Source: Microbulbifer sp. MKSA007 (lineage in GTDB: Bacteria > Pseudomonadota > Gammaproteobacteria > Pseudomonadales > Cellvibrionaceae). Taken from it: 64,000 nucleotides of DNA. The stretch lies in assembly GCA_032615215.1 (NCBI GenBank), contig CP128433.1, forward strand, positions 1,075,501-1,139,500, given 5' to 3'. This document shows positions 25,878-34,975 of the stretch, piece by piece. Below the pieces are notes generated by a model. The model searched no databases and had not been told where the DNA came from. It worked only from the letters and a program-made list of their open reading frames with translations. Within the stretch, counting starts at the first letter, position 1; each line of letters opens with the position of its first letter. The position numbers and the translations under genes are program-made.

Positions 25878-28377
25878 GGCTTACCTCTGCTATTTGCCCA
25901 GTCTGGCATTTGGCCTCTGACTCTTCTATGGTTCCCAGGTTGAGCCAGCTATCACCTGATGAAGTGGCCTCGATTGAGGCTTTACAATTTCCCCAGCGAA
26001 CTTCTGTATTTAGGATGGTGTTATGTTCACCGTGGAATTCCATTTGGAAAACGCCGTATTGGTCAGTTTTCGCTGAGTGTTCGCCAATGATTACTTCTGT
26101 ATTTGCCAGCCCCTGGCCAAGGCTGGTTAATCGGCCCAGTACCAGGATTTGTGGCAGTATTTGGTAGCTGCTGGCGCCCACATTGCCCGGATACAGGGTA
26201 ATGGTTTCGGAGGTTTCCCGGTAATCGAAAAAGCCCTCTTCCAGAGGCCGGAGGGAAAGGTCGTAACTGCGATAAGCCGGTAAATTAATCACTGACGTTG
26301 TGCCGCCTTTGGCGTATCCACGGCGGCTGCCATTAACCAAAACTTCAAAATCTTTATCTTCACTGCCTTCGATATTTACGATAACTGCGCTCTGGAGATT
26401 TTGCTCACCGCCCCAATTGAGGGAATTTTTTGTGGCAATTAGGTTGGTGCTGAACCCTCCGAGGTAGTTGATCGCACGGCCTTCATCATCATCGTAAAGC
26501 CCAACTGCAGTATTCAAATATCCGTGATGTCCCGCTAAATGCGTACGGGCCTCCAGGTAATTGGCTTCAGGGGATGCTTCCATAGAAAGCTGCTGTTCAA
26601 ATTCAGCCGCCCATAAATCCCGGTCGTACCAGCGGCTTTGTAGTGCAAATCGCTCGCTGCTAGTGCTTTGTTCGCTGTTGTCGCTATAGAGATTAGCGGT
26701 GTGTTGCCAGTGTTTGGAGCGCATTCGGAACTGGAATTCCAGACTGGTGTATTGATCGCCGTCTGCATCACTGTGGGACAGAGTGGCGTTGCCGAGCCAG
26801 CGGGTGCTCTTAAAAATGGGGTGGCGGAACTCCAGGGTTTTTAACTTCTGGGCACTGCTCAGTGAATCGCCGTTGTCGATACTGCCGGGGAGTTGGTTTT
26901 GGTCCCGCTCGCTGAATCTTAGGGATAGCTGTCCGCCCAATATTGCTGTGCGCAAACTCAGACTTGTTTGGGAATAGCTGCCCGGCAGCAATGTATATTT
27001 ATCGTTATTGAACGGCGTTTTATTGGCATCCAGCTCGGTTTTTACTGCACTAAAAGTCCCGTAGGGCATTTTAAGTAATGCCTGCAATCGGTATCCACTG
27101 CGTCCATCACCGGATGTCACCAAGCTTGGGGAGACTTCAACGCCTTCGCCAATCCAGCGACCGCCGACTTCCAACAATTGCTGCTCCTCGGTTGCGGCAC
27201 CAGAAACAAAAAGACCCAATCCGGTCGTTAAACGGCGTGCGATAGAGGCCGTAATAATTCCATCGTCGTAGTGGTCCGGCAGAGTATCGTCCCAAAAACT
27301 GCGGGTGGGCAAACCTGCCTGCAAGCTCCAAAACCACTCGCCTGGGGCTGGCAATAGCGAATCCTTGGCAAAGAATTCGATATGCCGGCTTAATACCCGC
27401 CCCGCTTCATCGTAGGTGCGCACCTCAATGTCGTAGGCGCCGTGGGGTAGGGTAGAGGTGTTTAACAGGCGGTTGCCGGCCTCCAGTAGTTCAGTGTGGA
27501 TAAGTCGCTCATCCTGATATACCTCGACTCTACCGCGCACCGGCATATTAATTTCAACCGGCGCTCCCTGTTGATAACTGATATCGGTTCGGGTGCGCTG
27601 GGAAGTGCGTAGCTCTACGCCATAGATCGCTTCCTGGGGCCGGAAATAGCCAAAGCCACCCTGGGGTTGTAAAAGGCCGGCCGAATAGGCTTGCCCCCGA
27701 AAATCCCGACTCCAATACAGGCTATGGATCCGGCTGTCCTGCTCTGAGGCTGCAGACCATTGTGAATGCAGAGCGCTCTCACCAAAGCTTACTATGGTGT
27801 TGCCATTTAATGCAGCGCTATAGCTGTCCGGGCCCCAATCACTTTCAACCCCACTCCAGGAACCGCTCAGGTTTTGCACGATAGAGAAGTCAGAACTCGC
27901 TTCCGGCAGATAAGGATCATTGATTGCCGCTTGTTGCGGCAACAGCTCTTGTGAGAAAAAAAGATCCAACCGGTAGAGCTGCTCATCGTAAATAACGGCA
28001 AACTCCGAGGGCATTAAGTAGCCGCAGCCAATCTGCCGGTTTGAGCGGCATACATGGTGACTGTTTCTTGTTTGCGGTCGTTCGAGGATGGAGAGAATCC
28101 GCTCGGTATCGCGAACCTCGGGCAACAGTTCGAGTACCTCAGACGGGGAGTCAAAGCGAACAAAGCGCGGATCTATTGTGACTTGCGCAGCACCAATTTC
28201 CCGGCCGCCGTAGTAGAGATCCACCACGAGTTGCTGGGGTTCGGTGAGATCATCAAACCCTTCAGGAGCAGAGGTTTCCAATAGGAAAGTCGCTGCGGTC
28301 GCTGCAAGGGTATCGGGGCAGGAGGCTTGCACCAGACACAAAGCCAGCGCAAGGCGCCCCAGATGACGTCCTGCCAT
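25864..28377 (-). CDS. Outer-membrane fimbrial usher, CfaC/TcfC type
   Basis: 837 residues. It begins with a signal peptide (about 1-25). The N-terminal periplasmic region is followed by a long beta-barrel, visible as repeated amphipathic strands (FGYFRPQEAIYGVELRTSQRTRT and similar). A mid-barrel plug region and a C-terminal domain ending in NLGTIEESEAKCQTG complete it. The size and pattern fit the CS1-class ushers (CfaC, TcfC, CooC) rather than the FimD class. It takes chaperone-bound pilins and secretes the fibre. It sits 38 bases after the pilin and overlaps the tip gene start. The frame is intact; no domain is missing. Confidence 0.88.
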   Translation of the reverse strand: MAGRHLGRLALALCLVQASCPDTLAATAATFLLETSAPEGFDDLTEPQQLVVDLYYGGREIGAAQVTIDPRFVRFDSPSEVLELLPEVRDTERILSILERPQTRNSHHVCRSNRQIGCGYLMPSEFAVIYDEQLYRLDLFFSQELLPQQAAINDPYLPEASSDFSIVQNLSGSWSGVESDWGPDSYSAALNGNTIVSFGESALHSQWSAASEQDSRIHSLYWSRDFRGQAYSAGLLQPQGGFGYFRPQEAIYGVELRTSQRTRTDISYQQGAPVEINMPVRGRVEVYQDERLIHTELLEAGNRLLNTSTLPHGAYDIEVRTYDEAGRVLSRHIEFFAKDSLLPAPGEWFWSLQAGLPTRSFWDDTLPDHYDDGIITASIARRLTTGLGLFVSGAATEEQQLLEVGGRWIGEGVEVSPSLVTSGDGRSGYRLQALLKMPYGTFSAVKTELDANKTPFNNDKYTLLPGSYSQTSLSLRTAILGGQLSLRFSERDQNQLPGSIDNGDSLSSAQKLKTLEFRHPIFKSTRWLGNATLSHSDADGDQYTSLEFQFRMRSKHWQHTANLYSDNSEQSTSSERFALQSRWYDRDLWAAEFEQQLSMEASPEANYLEARTHLAGHHGYLNTAVGLYDDDEGRAINYLGGFSTNLIATKNSLNWGGEQNLQSAVIVNIEGSEDKDFEVLVNGSRRGYAKGGTTSVINLPAYRSYDLSLRPLEEGFFDYRETSETITLYPGNVGASSYQILPQILVLGRLTSLGQGLANTEVIIGEHSAKTDQYGVFQMEFHGEHNTILNTEVRWGNCKASIEATSSGDSWLNLGTIEESEAKCQTGQIAEVSRVHN

Positions 28378-28415
28378 ATTGAGCTATGGCTGGCAGGGCC
28401 AGCCACTCTTTACTG

Positions 28416-28943
28416 TTACTCGGAGGCGACAGTGATCAGCAGGGTATCGGTATAGGTGGTGCCATTTAGCACAGTTGCAGTTTCCCAATCGCTGTTGGCC
28501 ACAGTGATTTGGAAGCGCGCATTATCGCTGGAGCCACAGGAAGCGATATTCCGGGTTTGGCCTGTCAACGCATCGCCTTCGGTAACAGTTGTAAAAGTAC
28601 CGGAAGTGCTGTTATCAAAACCAACACTGTAAGGGACATTGTTGGTGCCGTCAGTGAGGGTGAACTCAGTATCATTTACTGAATCATTACTGTCGAAAGT
28701 GATGCTGTAGGTGGAGAACCCGAGGCCGCCCACACAGAAATCTTCGGTGCCTACGGCATCGGTACCCAAAGTGGGATCGGTAATCGTGAGGTTGTCTACA
28801 CGAGTGATCTCAATGGTGGGAGTGAAAGAGAGGGTGATATCACTGCTTGCACTATCAGTAGCGGCCATTGAAGCGGCAGAAATGCTGAAAAGGGTACCTG
28901 CTGCAATAGCAGAAAACAGTGTGCGAACTACATTTTTTTGCAT
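28416..28943 (-). CDS. Major pilin, CS1/alpha class
   Basis: 175 residues with a signal peptide (1-28, ending SMA). The mature pilin is about 147 residues, rich in Thr, Asp, Asn and Ser, with no long hydrophobic stretch. Two Cys occur, in EDFCVGGLGFSTYSITF and IASCGSSDNARFQITVANSDW; both motifs recur in the tip subunit. The C-terminus SEWTDTLLIT-like strand should be the pilin edge contacting its neighbour. It is the first gene of the pilin-usher-tip operon and should be the most abundant product. A CRP-like palindrome lies 127 bases upstream. The class is inferred from the usher and motifs. Confidence 0.85.
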   Translation of the reverse strand: MQKNVVRTLFSAIAAGTLFSISAASMAATDSASSDITLSFTPTIEITRVDNLTITDPTLGTDAVGTEDFCVGGLGFSTYSITFDSNDSVNDTEFTLTDGTNNVPYSVGFDNSTSGTFTTVTEGDALTGQTRNIASCGSSDNARFQITVANSDWETATVLNGTTYTDTLLITVASE

Positions 28944-29069
28944 GGTATGCCATCCTGAGCGATTAATTTATCGTTCTTAGGGAGAAGCTGCTCGCGGAAA
29001 CCCCTGCAAAATTTGGGGTAATACGTTAGTCAAGCCATTCCTTCTTTATGGCCGCAATAATACTTTTTT

Positions 29070-29085
29070 CGTGATGTATGTCACG
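29070..29085. promoter_or_regulatory. CRP/Vfr-like palindrome between pilin and gltX
   Basis: CGTGATGTATGTCACG contains GTGA-N6-TCAC, the core of the CRP consensus. It lies 127 bases upstream of the pilin ATG (-) and 135 upstream of gltX (+). Fimbrial operons are often under CRP-type control, so the pilin is the likelier target; this is inference. Confidence 0.5.
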
Positions 29086-29171
29086 TCATTAGCTCACAAT
29101 AATGAAGTTATGGCGCGTAAATATTCTTATTGAGGAGAAAACCCCGCCTGTGCCAAGAGGCTGGCCAGCGC

Positions 29172-29177
29172 TATAAT
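29172..29177 (+). promoter_or_regulatory. TATAAT -10 element upstream of gltX
   Basis: A perfect TATAAT lies 43 bases before the gltX ATG. The -35 position (TGTGCC) is weak, so activity is uncertain. Confidence 0.4.
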
Positions 29178-29219
29178 CCTGCGGTTTAACGAGTCCTCCA
29201 TTTATCAATCAGGTTTATC

Positions 29220-30695
29220 ATGACCGTAAGAACCCGAATCGCACCGTCTCCAACCGGTGATCCCCACGTTGGTACAGCCTATATTGCCCTCTTCAACCAG
29301 TGCTTTGCCCGCGCTCAAGGCGGCCAGTTTGTATTGCGTATTGAAGACACCGACCAGCAGCGCAGTACCCCGGAATCGGAGAAAGCCATTCTCGACAGCC
29401 TGCGTTGGCTCGGGCTGGATTGGCAGGAAGGACCGGATGTCGGCGGCCCTCATGGCCCCTATCGCCAAAGTGAGCGCGGCGATATCTACAAAACTTACTG
29501 CGATGAGCTGGTACAAAAAGGGCACGCCTTCCACTGCTATCGCACTGCGGAAGAGCTGGAGCAGCTCCGCGAAGAACTGCGTGAAGCAGGTCGCATCGCA
29601 CTGAAGCCCAGCGACTTGGCGCTCCCTGAAGAGGAAGTGGAAAAGCGACGCGCTGCCGGAGCACCTTATGTGGTGCGTATGAACGTGCCCGAAGAGGGCT
29701 CATGTGTAATTGAAGACCTGCTGCGCGGTACTATTGAAATCGACTGGGCCCAAGTAGACGCACAAATTCTGCTCAAGTCCGATGGTATGCCCACTTACCA
29801 CCTGGCGAACGTGGTGGATGATCACCTGATGGAGATCACTCATGTTCTTCGCGGTGAGGAGTGGATCAACTCCGCACCCAAGCACAAACTGCTGTACGAA
29901 TACTTCGGTTGGGAAATGCCGGTGCTCTGCCACCTGCCGCTGTTGCGCAACCCGGACAAGACCAAGCTTTCCAAGCGCAAGAACCCCACCTCTATCCTGT
30001 ATTACCAGCGCGCCGGCTTTATGCCCGAAGCACTGCTTAACTACCTGGGCCGTATGGGTTGGTCCATGCCGGATGAGCGCGAGAAGTTTTCTCTCGAAGA
30101 GATGCTGGAGCACTTCGATATTAAGCGTGTTTCCCTGGGTGGCCCGGTATTCGATGTAGAGAAACTGTCCTGGTTGAACGGTCTGTGGATTCGTGAACTG
30201 GAAAACGAGCAACTCGCCGATCGCCTGACCGAGTGGATGTTTAACCGCGACAACCTGCTTAAGGTTCTGCCCCAGGCGAAAGAGCGCATGGAAACCTTCG
30301 GTGACTTTGCTCCGCTGGTTAGCTTCCTCGCCTCTGGCAAACTGCCCCTGACCGAAGACAGCTTCAGCGGTAACAAGCTGCCCCTGGATGACCAGAAGAA
30401 GCTACTCCAGTTTGCCCTGTGGCGTTTGGAAGCCCTTCGCGCTTGGGACAAGGACAGTATCTTCCAGGCGGTGAAGGCGCTGTCCACGGCCATGGAAATC
30501 AAGCTAAAAGACTTTAACGCTCCACTGTTTGTCGCCATCAGCGGCACCACTGCGTCCTTCTCCGTGATGGAAGCCATGGTGCTCCTGGGCCCCGATCTCA
30601 GCCGCGCCCGCCTGCGTCAGGCGATCGACGTATTGGGCGGTGCCGGGAAGAAGGTGCTGAAGCGCTGGGAAAAAGAGTACGCTGGACTCAAGTAA
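29220..30695 (+). CDS. gltX: Glutamyl-tRNA synthetase
   Basis: 491-residue class I aminoacyl-tRNA synthetase that charges tRNA-Glu (ATP-dependent). The HIGH-like motif is PHVGTAY, in RIAPSPTGDPHVGTAY (6-21), and the KMSKS-like motif is KLSKR (249-253). The anticodon-binding domain follows from about 330. The length is normal for gammaproteobacteria. It is on the + strand, divergent from the fimbrial operon, and is followed by the tRNA-Ala gene with no gene between. No other gltX is visible. The frame is intact. Confidence 0.97.
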   Translation: MTVRTRIAPSPTGDPHVGTAYIALFNQCFARAQGGQFVLRIEDTDQQRSTPESEKAILDSLRWLGLDWQEGPDVGGPHGPYRQSERGDIYKTYCDELVQKGHAFHCYRTAEELEQLREELREAGRIALKPSDLALPEEEVEKRRAAGAPYVVRMNVPEEGSCVIEDLLRGTIEIDWAQVDAQILLKSDGMPTYHLANVVDDHLMEITHVLRGEEWINSAPKHKLLYEYFGWEMPVLCHLPLLRNPDKTKLSKRKNPTSILYYQRAGFMPEALLNYLGRMGWSMPDEREKFSLEEMLEHFDIKRVSLGGPVFDVEKLSWLNGLWIRELENEQLADRLTEWMFNRDNLLKVLPQAKERMETFGDFAPLVSFLASGKLPLTEDSFSGNKLPLDDQKKLLQFALWRLEALRAWDKDSIFQAVKALSTAMEIKLKDFNAPLFVAISGTTASFSVMEAMVLLGPDLSRARLRQAIDVLGGAGKKVLKRWEKEYAGLK

Positions 30696-30789
30696 GGCTG
30701 ATTCGCGTTGGTGAGCCCCTGGAAGCGGCAGCCTCCGGGGGCCTATGGTGTCAGCAGCTAACTAATTGATTAAAGAGTTATTTTTTCTG

Positions 30790-30817
30790 TTGACAGGCGC
30801 CTAAACCTTGCTAAAAT
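30790..30817 (+). promoter_or_regulatory. Promoter of tRNA-Ala
   Basis: TTGACA (30790-30795) and TAAAAT (30812-30817) are separated by 16 bases, with the tRNA starting 39 bases after the -10 end. This is a strong sigma-70-type promoter; the sequence after it (GCGCCCCG) resembles a GC-rich discriminator as in stable RNA promoters. Confidence 0.75.
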
Positions 30818-30856
30818 GCGCCCCGCTTTCGACGGAAACGTCAAGCAACAAAATTT

Positions 30857-30932
30857 GGGGCTATAGCTCAGCTGGGAGAGCGCAACACTGGCAGTGTTGA
30901 GGTCAGCGGTTCGATCCCGCTTAGCTCCACCA
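30857..30932 (+). tRNA. tRNA-Ala (anticodon GGC)
   Basis: 76 bases, cloverleaf complete. The acceptor stem GGGGCTA pairs with TAGCTCC including the G3-U70 wobble that is the alanine identity element. The D-arm is GCTCAGCTGGGAGAGC. The anticodon arm CAACA-CTGGCAG-TGTTG has GGC. The T-arm GCGGTTCGATCCCGC is followed by the encoded CCA. A good promoter is upstream and a terminator downstream, so it is a single-gene unit. Confidence 0.97.
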
Positions 30933-31000
30933 AATTTCCCTTATCTATCAAGGGGTGCGAGAAGAGATGGAAAATCTCTTATCCAGAACTCGCAAAAATA

Positions 31001-31027
31001 AAAAGGGTCTTTTAGGCCCTTTTTTTT
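31001..31027 (+). terminator. Rho-independent terminator downstream of tRNA-Ala
   Basis: AAAAGGGTCT pairs with AGGCCCTTTT around a TTT loop (one G-U), followed by a run of T to 31027. A textbook terminator, 69 bases after the tRNA. Confidence 0.85.
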
Positions 31028-31218
31028 GCCTAAAATTCCTATCACGCCTTGCCTTCCAGTCAATCGATTTTAATCATCGGTGCAATACATGTATCAGCCA
31101 ACAAAACCGGAGAAAATTGCTCGAGGGATAATGCTAGGCTGTATCCCGGTAACTCTTCTGCTTTTTCTAATGTGATTTTAATTATGGGGTTCGCCCGGGG
31201 GTAAACCCCAAAGAGGGT

Positions 31219-31503
31219 ATGGAAGAGCTGTTTTTTCCTGACCGTGAAGCCATATTCTTTTGTACTTTGTTTGTGGTTTATATCGTGGCTGCGATTTTCG
31301 GCTACTTTAAAGGCTGGGAAGGCTATACCAAAATATATTCGTTTTTTGCTAAATGGTTAGATATCACTGGTGGGATTCAGGTAGATTCGGGAGCAAGAGT
31401 GCTCACTCCGAAAGATCGTGTACGAAAAATGCATCATAAACAAGGGCAGCAAAAGCCGCAGCCTCTGGAGCGACTTATCTCCCCTCCATTTTGCGTATGC
31501 TAA
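31219..31503 (+). CDS. Possible small membrane protein, doubtful
   Basis: 94 codons from ATG 31219, which follows AGAGGGT closely. One membrane segment (about 11-30, AIFFCTLFVVYIVAAIFGYF) is followed by a basic region (RVRKMHHKQ). I do not recognise it and no neighbour supports it. The 3' end (ISPPFCVC) looks arbitrary. It may be a real small protein in the accessory strip or a chance frame. Confidence 0.35.
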   Translation: MEELFFPDREAIFFCTLFVVYIVAAIFGYFKGWEGYTKIYSFFAKWLDITGGIQVDSGARVLTPKDRVRKMHHKQGQQKPQPLERLISPPFCVC

Positions 31504-31982
31504 TTGGCTCCTACTATTAGGTAAATGGTACAAAAGTTAAGCTGCCGAATCTTTATGTAATATGGTTCTTACAGATTTTGCTTGCTTATGCTTCTGGTTC
31601 TATGAGAGATGCCAAGATAGTGAATGATAAAGAAGTGATTTTGGTTACCTGTTAGTTCCACTTAGATCATACTTTAAACTTGGCTTTAGCTGCTTATAAA
31701 TATTGTTGAAATTCATAGTCAAACCAGCCTGATATAAACATTCCTGTAAAAATCAGGGGGAGAAGCTTCGCCATTTATTATTGGATTTAGTGACAAAGTT
31801 GGCCACTTTCAAGGTGGAATCGGTAATTGATGATTTTGTTGCGAGATAATAAAAAAATAATATTGGGCCCTCCATACATAATCGGATAATGTGATACATC
31901 TTTATTGACCTGTTCACATCTCGAGTAAACTATATCGATATCAAGTAATTGATTAATTAAGTACTTTAAAGGATTAAAATAT
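31504..31982. other. Intergenic region, nothing recognised
   Basis: About 480 bases of AT-rich DNA before the peptidase E-like gene. I see no gene or repeat here. The AAGGA ribosome site for the next gene is at its end. Confidence 0.5.
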
Positions 31983-32603
31983 ATGGCCAAGCTATTCTTG
32001 ACTTCGTATTTTGCTGAGGTCGCGAGCGCAATCGCGAGTTTTGATAAGCGGCTTGAAGGTAAGAAGGTTACATTCATCCCTACTGCAAGCATTCCCGAAG
32101 AGATCACTTTTTATGTGGAAGATGCCAAGAAGGAGCTGGAGCAGTTAGGTCTTATTGTAGATGAATTGGAAGTGTCTAAGGCTTCAGTGGATGAGATTAA
32201 AGATAAACTGCAAAACAATGAGTATATCTATGTAACTGGTGGTAACACCTATTTCCTACTTCAAGAGCTTAGGCGAAGTGGGGCAGACAAAATCTTGTTG
32301 GAGCAGATTAGGCTGGGTAAGCCCTATATAGGTGAGTCGGCAGGTACTGTAATCCTCTCGCCGAATATCGCGTATATTCGGGAGATGGATAACCCCGATG
32401 CAGCGAAGAATCTAGAGTCTTATGAAGGGTTAAATCTTGTGCACTTCTATCCCTTACCTCACTATGGAAACCAACCGTTTAAGGATGCTGCTGAACTTGT
32501 TATTTCTAAATATTCAGATGAGCTGGAATTAGCTCCATTCAGTAACAATCAGTTGATCGCTGTAATCGATGGGGAAGCAGAGACCTGGATCGCGGTGTCT
32601 TAG
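31983..32603 (+). CDS. Peptidase E-like protein (S51 family, class I glutamine amidotransferase fold)
   Basis: 206 residues. The fold is shown by VTFIPTASIPEEITFYVEDAKKEL (25-48), YVTGGNTYFLLQEL (80-93) and the nucleophile elbow YIGESAGTVILSP (Ser in GESAG, about 118). An HY pair follows further on (YPLPHYGNQPF). Peptidase E cleaves dipeptides with N-terminal Asp in some bacteria; here the substrate is unknown. The protein is shorter than classical S51 members (about 230), so it may be a divergent relative. ATG 31983 follows AAGGA. It sits alone in an AT-rich strip, which suggests an acquired gene. Confidence 0.8.
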   Translation: MAKLFLTSYFAEVASAIASFDKRLEGKKVTFIPTASIPEEITFYVEDAKKELEQLGLIVDELEVSKASVDEIKDKLQNNEYIYVTGGNTYFLLQELRRSGADKILLEQIRLGKPYIGESAGTVILSPNIAYIREMDNPDAAKNLESYEGLNLVHFYPLPHYGNQPFKDAAELVISKYSDELELAPFSNNQLIAVIDGEAETWIAVS

Positions 32604-32841
32604 TGAGTCGATAACCGTTGTATGATAAGTCATACTATCTATATTTCATTAAGATTGCTGCAATTATCTAGTGGCGAAGAAAAAGACAAATTCTAGAAAT
32701 TTTCTCTTCTTTAGGGCTTTTTTCAAGGAGTAGCTTAAAATTGGGGTAAGCAAGAAGTTATAGTTTGAGTTGAGCGGAATGTTAAAGAATACTGCCGGGG
32801 AGCAAGTGATAATGTGACTTGCTCCCTGGGGATGTTAGCGC

Positions 32842-33210
32842 TTATTCGCTAGCAGCACTACAGTTATAGATTTTCGCTGGGATATGCGTGCCTGTTACAG
32901 CCTTACCTGCCGATACTCCGTTAGGCATATAGATATCGCCAAATTGCGCCTTTGAAGAAGCCTTAACCACATGGGTTCCGCCTCTTCGCACAGCCCTTTT
33001 TTGTAACCAAGGAGTACAAACATCTCCCTGGTTAACCCTGATTGTTTTGCATGTTACATCTTCTACTAGTACGCATCCTTCTATAGCTTCAGCGTTAGAA
33101 AATACTATCTTCTGCATCGCTTCTTTTTCCTGGGCACTTGTACATCCCATCAAAGTAATTGCGGATGCTAGGATGGTAAGGCCAGTTTTAATGGATAACT
33201 TTTTATACAT
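32842..33210 (-). CDS. Putative lipoprotein of unknown function
   Basis: 122 residues. The signal peptide ends in the lipobox ITLMGC (Cys at 23). The mature domain contains four more cysteines (EGCVLVEDVTCKTI, GDVCTPW, IYNCS) that could pair. GDIYMPNGVSAGKAVTGTHIPAKIYNC is its C-terminal strand region. No family is recognised. It is on the minus strand facing the peptidase E gene with 238 bases between ends. It is AT-rich like its surroundings. The reading frame is clean, so I think it is real. Confidence 0.6.
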   Translation of the reverse strand: MYKKLSIKTGLTILASAITLMGCTSAQEKEAMQKIVFSNAEAIEGCVLVEDVTCKTIRVNQGDVCTPWLQKRAVRRGGTHVVKASSKAQFGDIYMPNGVSAGKAVTGTHIPAKIYNCSAASE

Positions 33211-33873
33211 TACATCGTTTCCATAGGCTGAGAATTAATTTACGTAGTTGAATATGATGCCACAACCAGACTTTGCTTACTGTTTGAAAAATGCTCAAAT
33301 GCTTTATAGGACTGTATTTTTTACCAATTAAGGTGGGAAACTTACAAGAAGTTCTTTAAGCGAATCTCTTATTTAGCTTATCGCGACATCTATGATTCGC
33401 GAACTCAAAAAAGCTAAATATGACAGTCCTCTATTACCAGCTAAATTATACGGTTTTCAGATCGCCTAGATTTTTTGATATTGGGGTGAATAATTATTAG
33501 GGCATGCTTACTTGTGATTTTAGGGGGCCTACAAGAGATATTATGCACTTTTATCTATTAGACCAAATTCCTGACATTACGCTTCGGGTATTATGAAACG
33601 GTACTTTACGTGTAGCCTTTGCTACGTATGAGCTACTTGGAAACTTTCTTCGGTCGCTATTTCGATGGTTATTTGTAGAGTCATTACAAAGATAAAAATT
33701 AGCTCTCAACATCTATTCCCCACTTTAGAAATCTTTCGGCTGGTCAGATAGAGAAAAGTGGCTCAATCTAAAATAAAAGAAGGTGTATTTATTGACTTCT
33801 TAGTCGGCCATATGTTCCTATCGTAAAGGATGGATAGATAAGAAGTTTAAGAGTTAGTTCTAAAAGGAAGTCA
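33211..33873. other. Intergenic region with a nested inverted repeat
   Basis: About 660 bases between divergent small genes. No convincing reading frame on either strand. It holds the nested inverted repeat annotated at 33370-33420 and should carry the promoters of both neighbours. Confidence 0.5.
33370..33420. repeat. Nested inverted repeat
   Basis: TATTTAGCTT (33370-33379) is inverted at 33411-33420. Inside, the palindrome TCGCGA occurs at 33381-33386 and again at 33397-33402. It could form a two-tiered hairpin. It has no T-run, so it is not an obvious terminator. Confidence 0.55.
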
Positions 33874-34152
33874 ATGAAAAAGCATAGTATCTTATTCTCT
33901 GGATTACTTGGATTAGTAGTTTCTCTTGGGGCTTTAAACGCTTTTGCTGAAGCTGATCCTGAGGAGAGTAAAGAGCAATCAGATGAGCAGCTAAGTGAAT
34001 GCTTTGCTGCTACTTTATGGCAAGTATCTGGAAGGTCATTAAACAAAGGGGAAGTTCCAGAGAAAACTGTAAAAGTACCCGAGGGGTGGAAAGTTGTAGG
34101 GGGAGGTATTGGTGGAGCAAGAGGTGAAGCTCTTATGATTCTTTGCCGATAA
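33874..34152 (+). CDS. Small secreted protein of unknown function
   Basis: 92 residues with a signal peptide (1-26, ending AFA), then an acidic linker (EADPEESKEQSDEQ) and a short Gly-rich domain (GWKVVGGGIGGARGEALM). Two cysteines (ECFAAT, ILCR) could pair. AAAGGAAG precedes the ATG. No family is recognised. It is one of a row of small orphan genes in the strip between tRNA-Ala and the capsule locus. Confidence 0.6.
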   Translation: MKKHSILFSGLLGLVVSLGALNAFAEADPEESKEQSDEQLSECFAATLWQVSGRSLNKGEVPEKTVKVPEGWKVVGGGIGGARGEALMILCR

Positions 34153-34335
34153 TACTCATTCGTATAACTCTAAGTTTATTAATGGGTGAATGCTTCGGCT
34201 GATTTGTGTCAGCATGCACAACGTATGCTGACGATTAACTGCCTCATAGAGTAGATGAGATAAAGTCCATATCTGTATCATGAAGTTACAATCATGCTGG
34301 TTTATATGGATAATTTTACTGTTAAGGATTATCAG

Positions 34336-34713
34336 ATGTCAGAAGGATACCAGCGAGTAAAGTTATCTATCAAAAAATATATAGTGATTTTTTGTGCATT
34401 AGCTCTTGGTTTTGTTATTTCCAGTTTTTTAGATGCCAGAGCTCAATTGCTGGAGGATATGAGTAAATATAATAGAGAAGCCATATTTATTGATAGGCTA
34501 TTAAAAATTTACAGCAATACCTGCAATAAATTTGAGTATGGTCAGTATTATTCTTTTCAAGAACATGCCTTAGCAAGATATGACTTTATTATATTCAGCA
34601 ATAGTGGTTTTCCCTATTATTTGGATCCGAAGACTTTAACGTTCCACTATGATGCAAGTATTTACTATCGTGAAAACTGGCTTTTAACCAAAAAGCAAAT
34701 AGACAACTGTTAA
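34336..34713 (+). CDS. Small membrane-anchored protein of unknown function
   Basis: 125 residues. The N-terminal anchor is at about 13-33 (YIVIFCALALGFVISSF), followed by a soluble domain with two Cys (YSNTCNKFEYG, IDNC) that is predicted to be periplasmic. Aromatic-rich stretches occur (YGQYYSFQEHALARYDFIIF). I chose ATG 34336, preceded by AAGGA at 7 bases; ATG 34294 and 34306 in the same frame lack a site. No family is recognised. It is AT-rich, in the orphan strip. Confidence 0.55.
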   Translation: MSEGYQRVKLSIKKYIVIFCALALGFVISSFLDARAQLLEDMSKYNREAIFIDRLLKIYSNTCNKFEYGQYYSFQEHALARYDFIIFSNSGFPYYLDPKTLTFHYDASIYYRENWLLTKKQIDNC

Positions 34714-34975
34714 TCTATTCTTCATTAATTTGGGGCCTTATTGAATCCTTATTTGGATTTTGCACTTGAGGTAATGCTATCTGGAAAGGTCCTTACTTAT
34801 TAGGCATCAATACCGAGCTCTTTGTCCTTATTTGCAGATTGCCTGTAGGTATAATGCTCCTCTAATGAAGTCGAGAGTTGTAGATTGGCAATCTACGTTA
34901 ATAAGAGATTGGATGGAAGATAAATCTACGATCTCTACTTTTGATATTTTGAATTGCAAGTAGAGGTTGATCAAC

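Noticed and set aside
30857..30932. tRNA-Ala as integration site of an island
   Set aside because: I could not find a repeat of its 3' end downstream, and no integrase gene is in the window.
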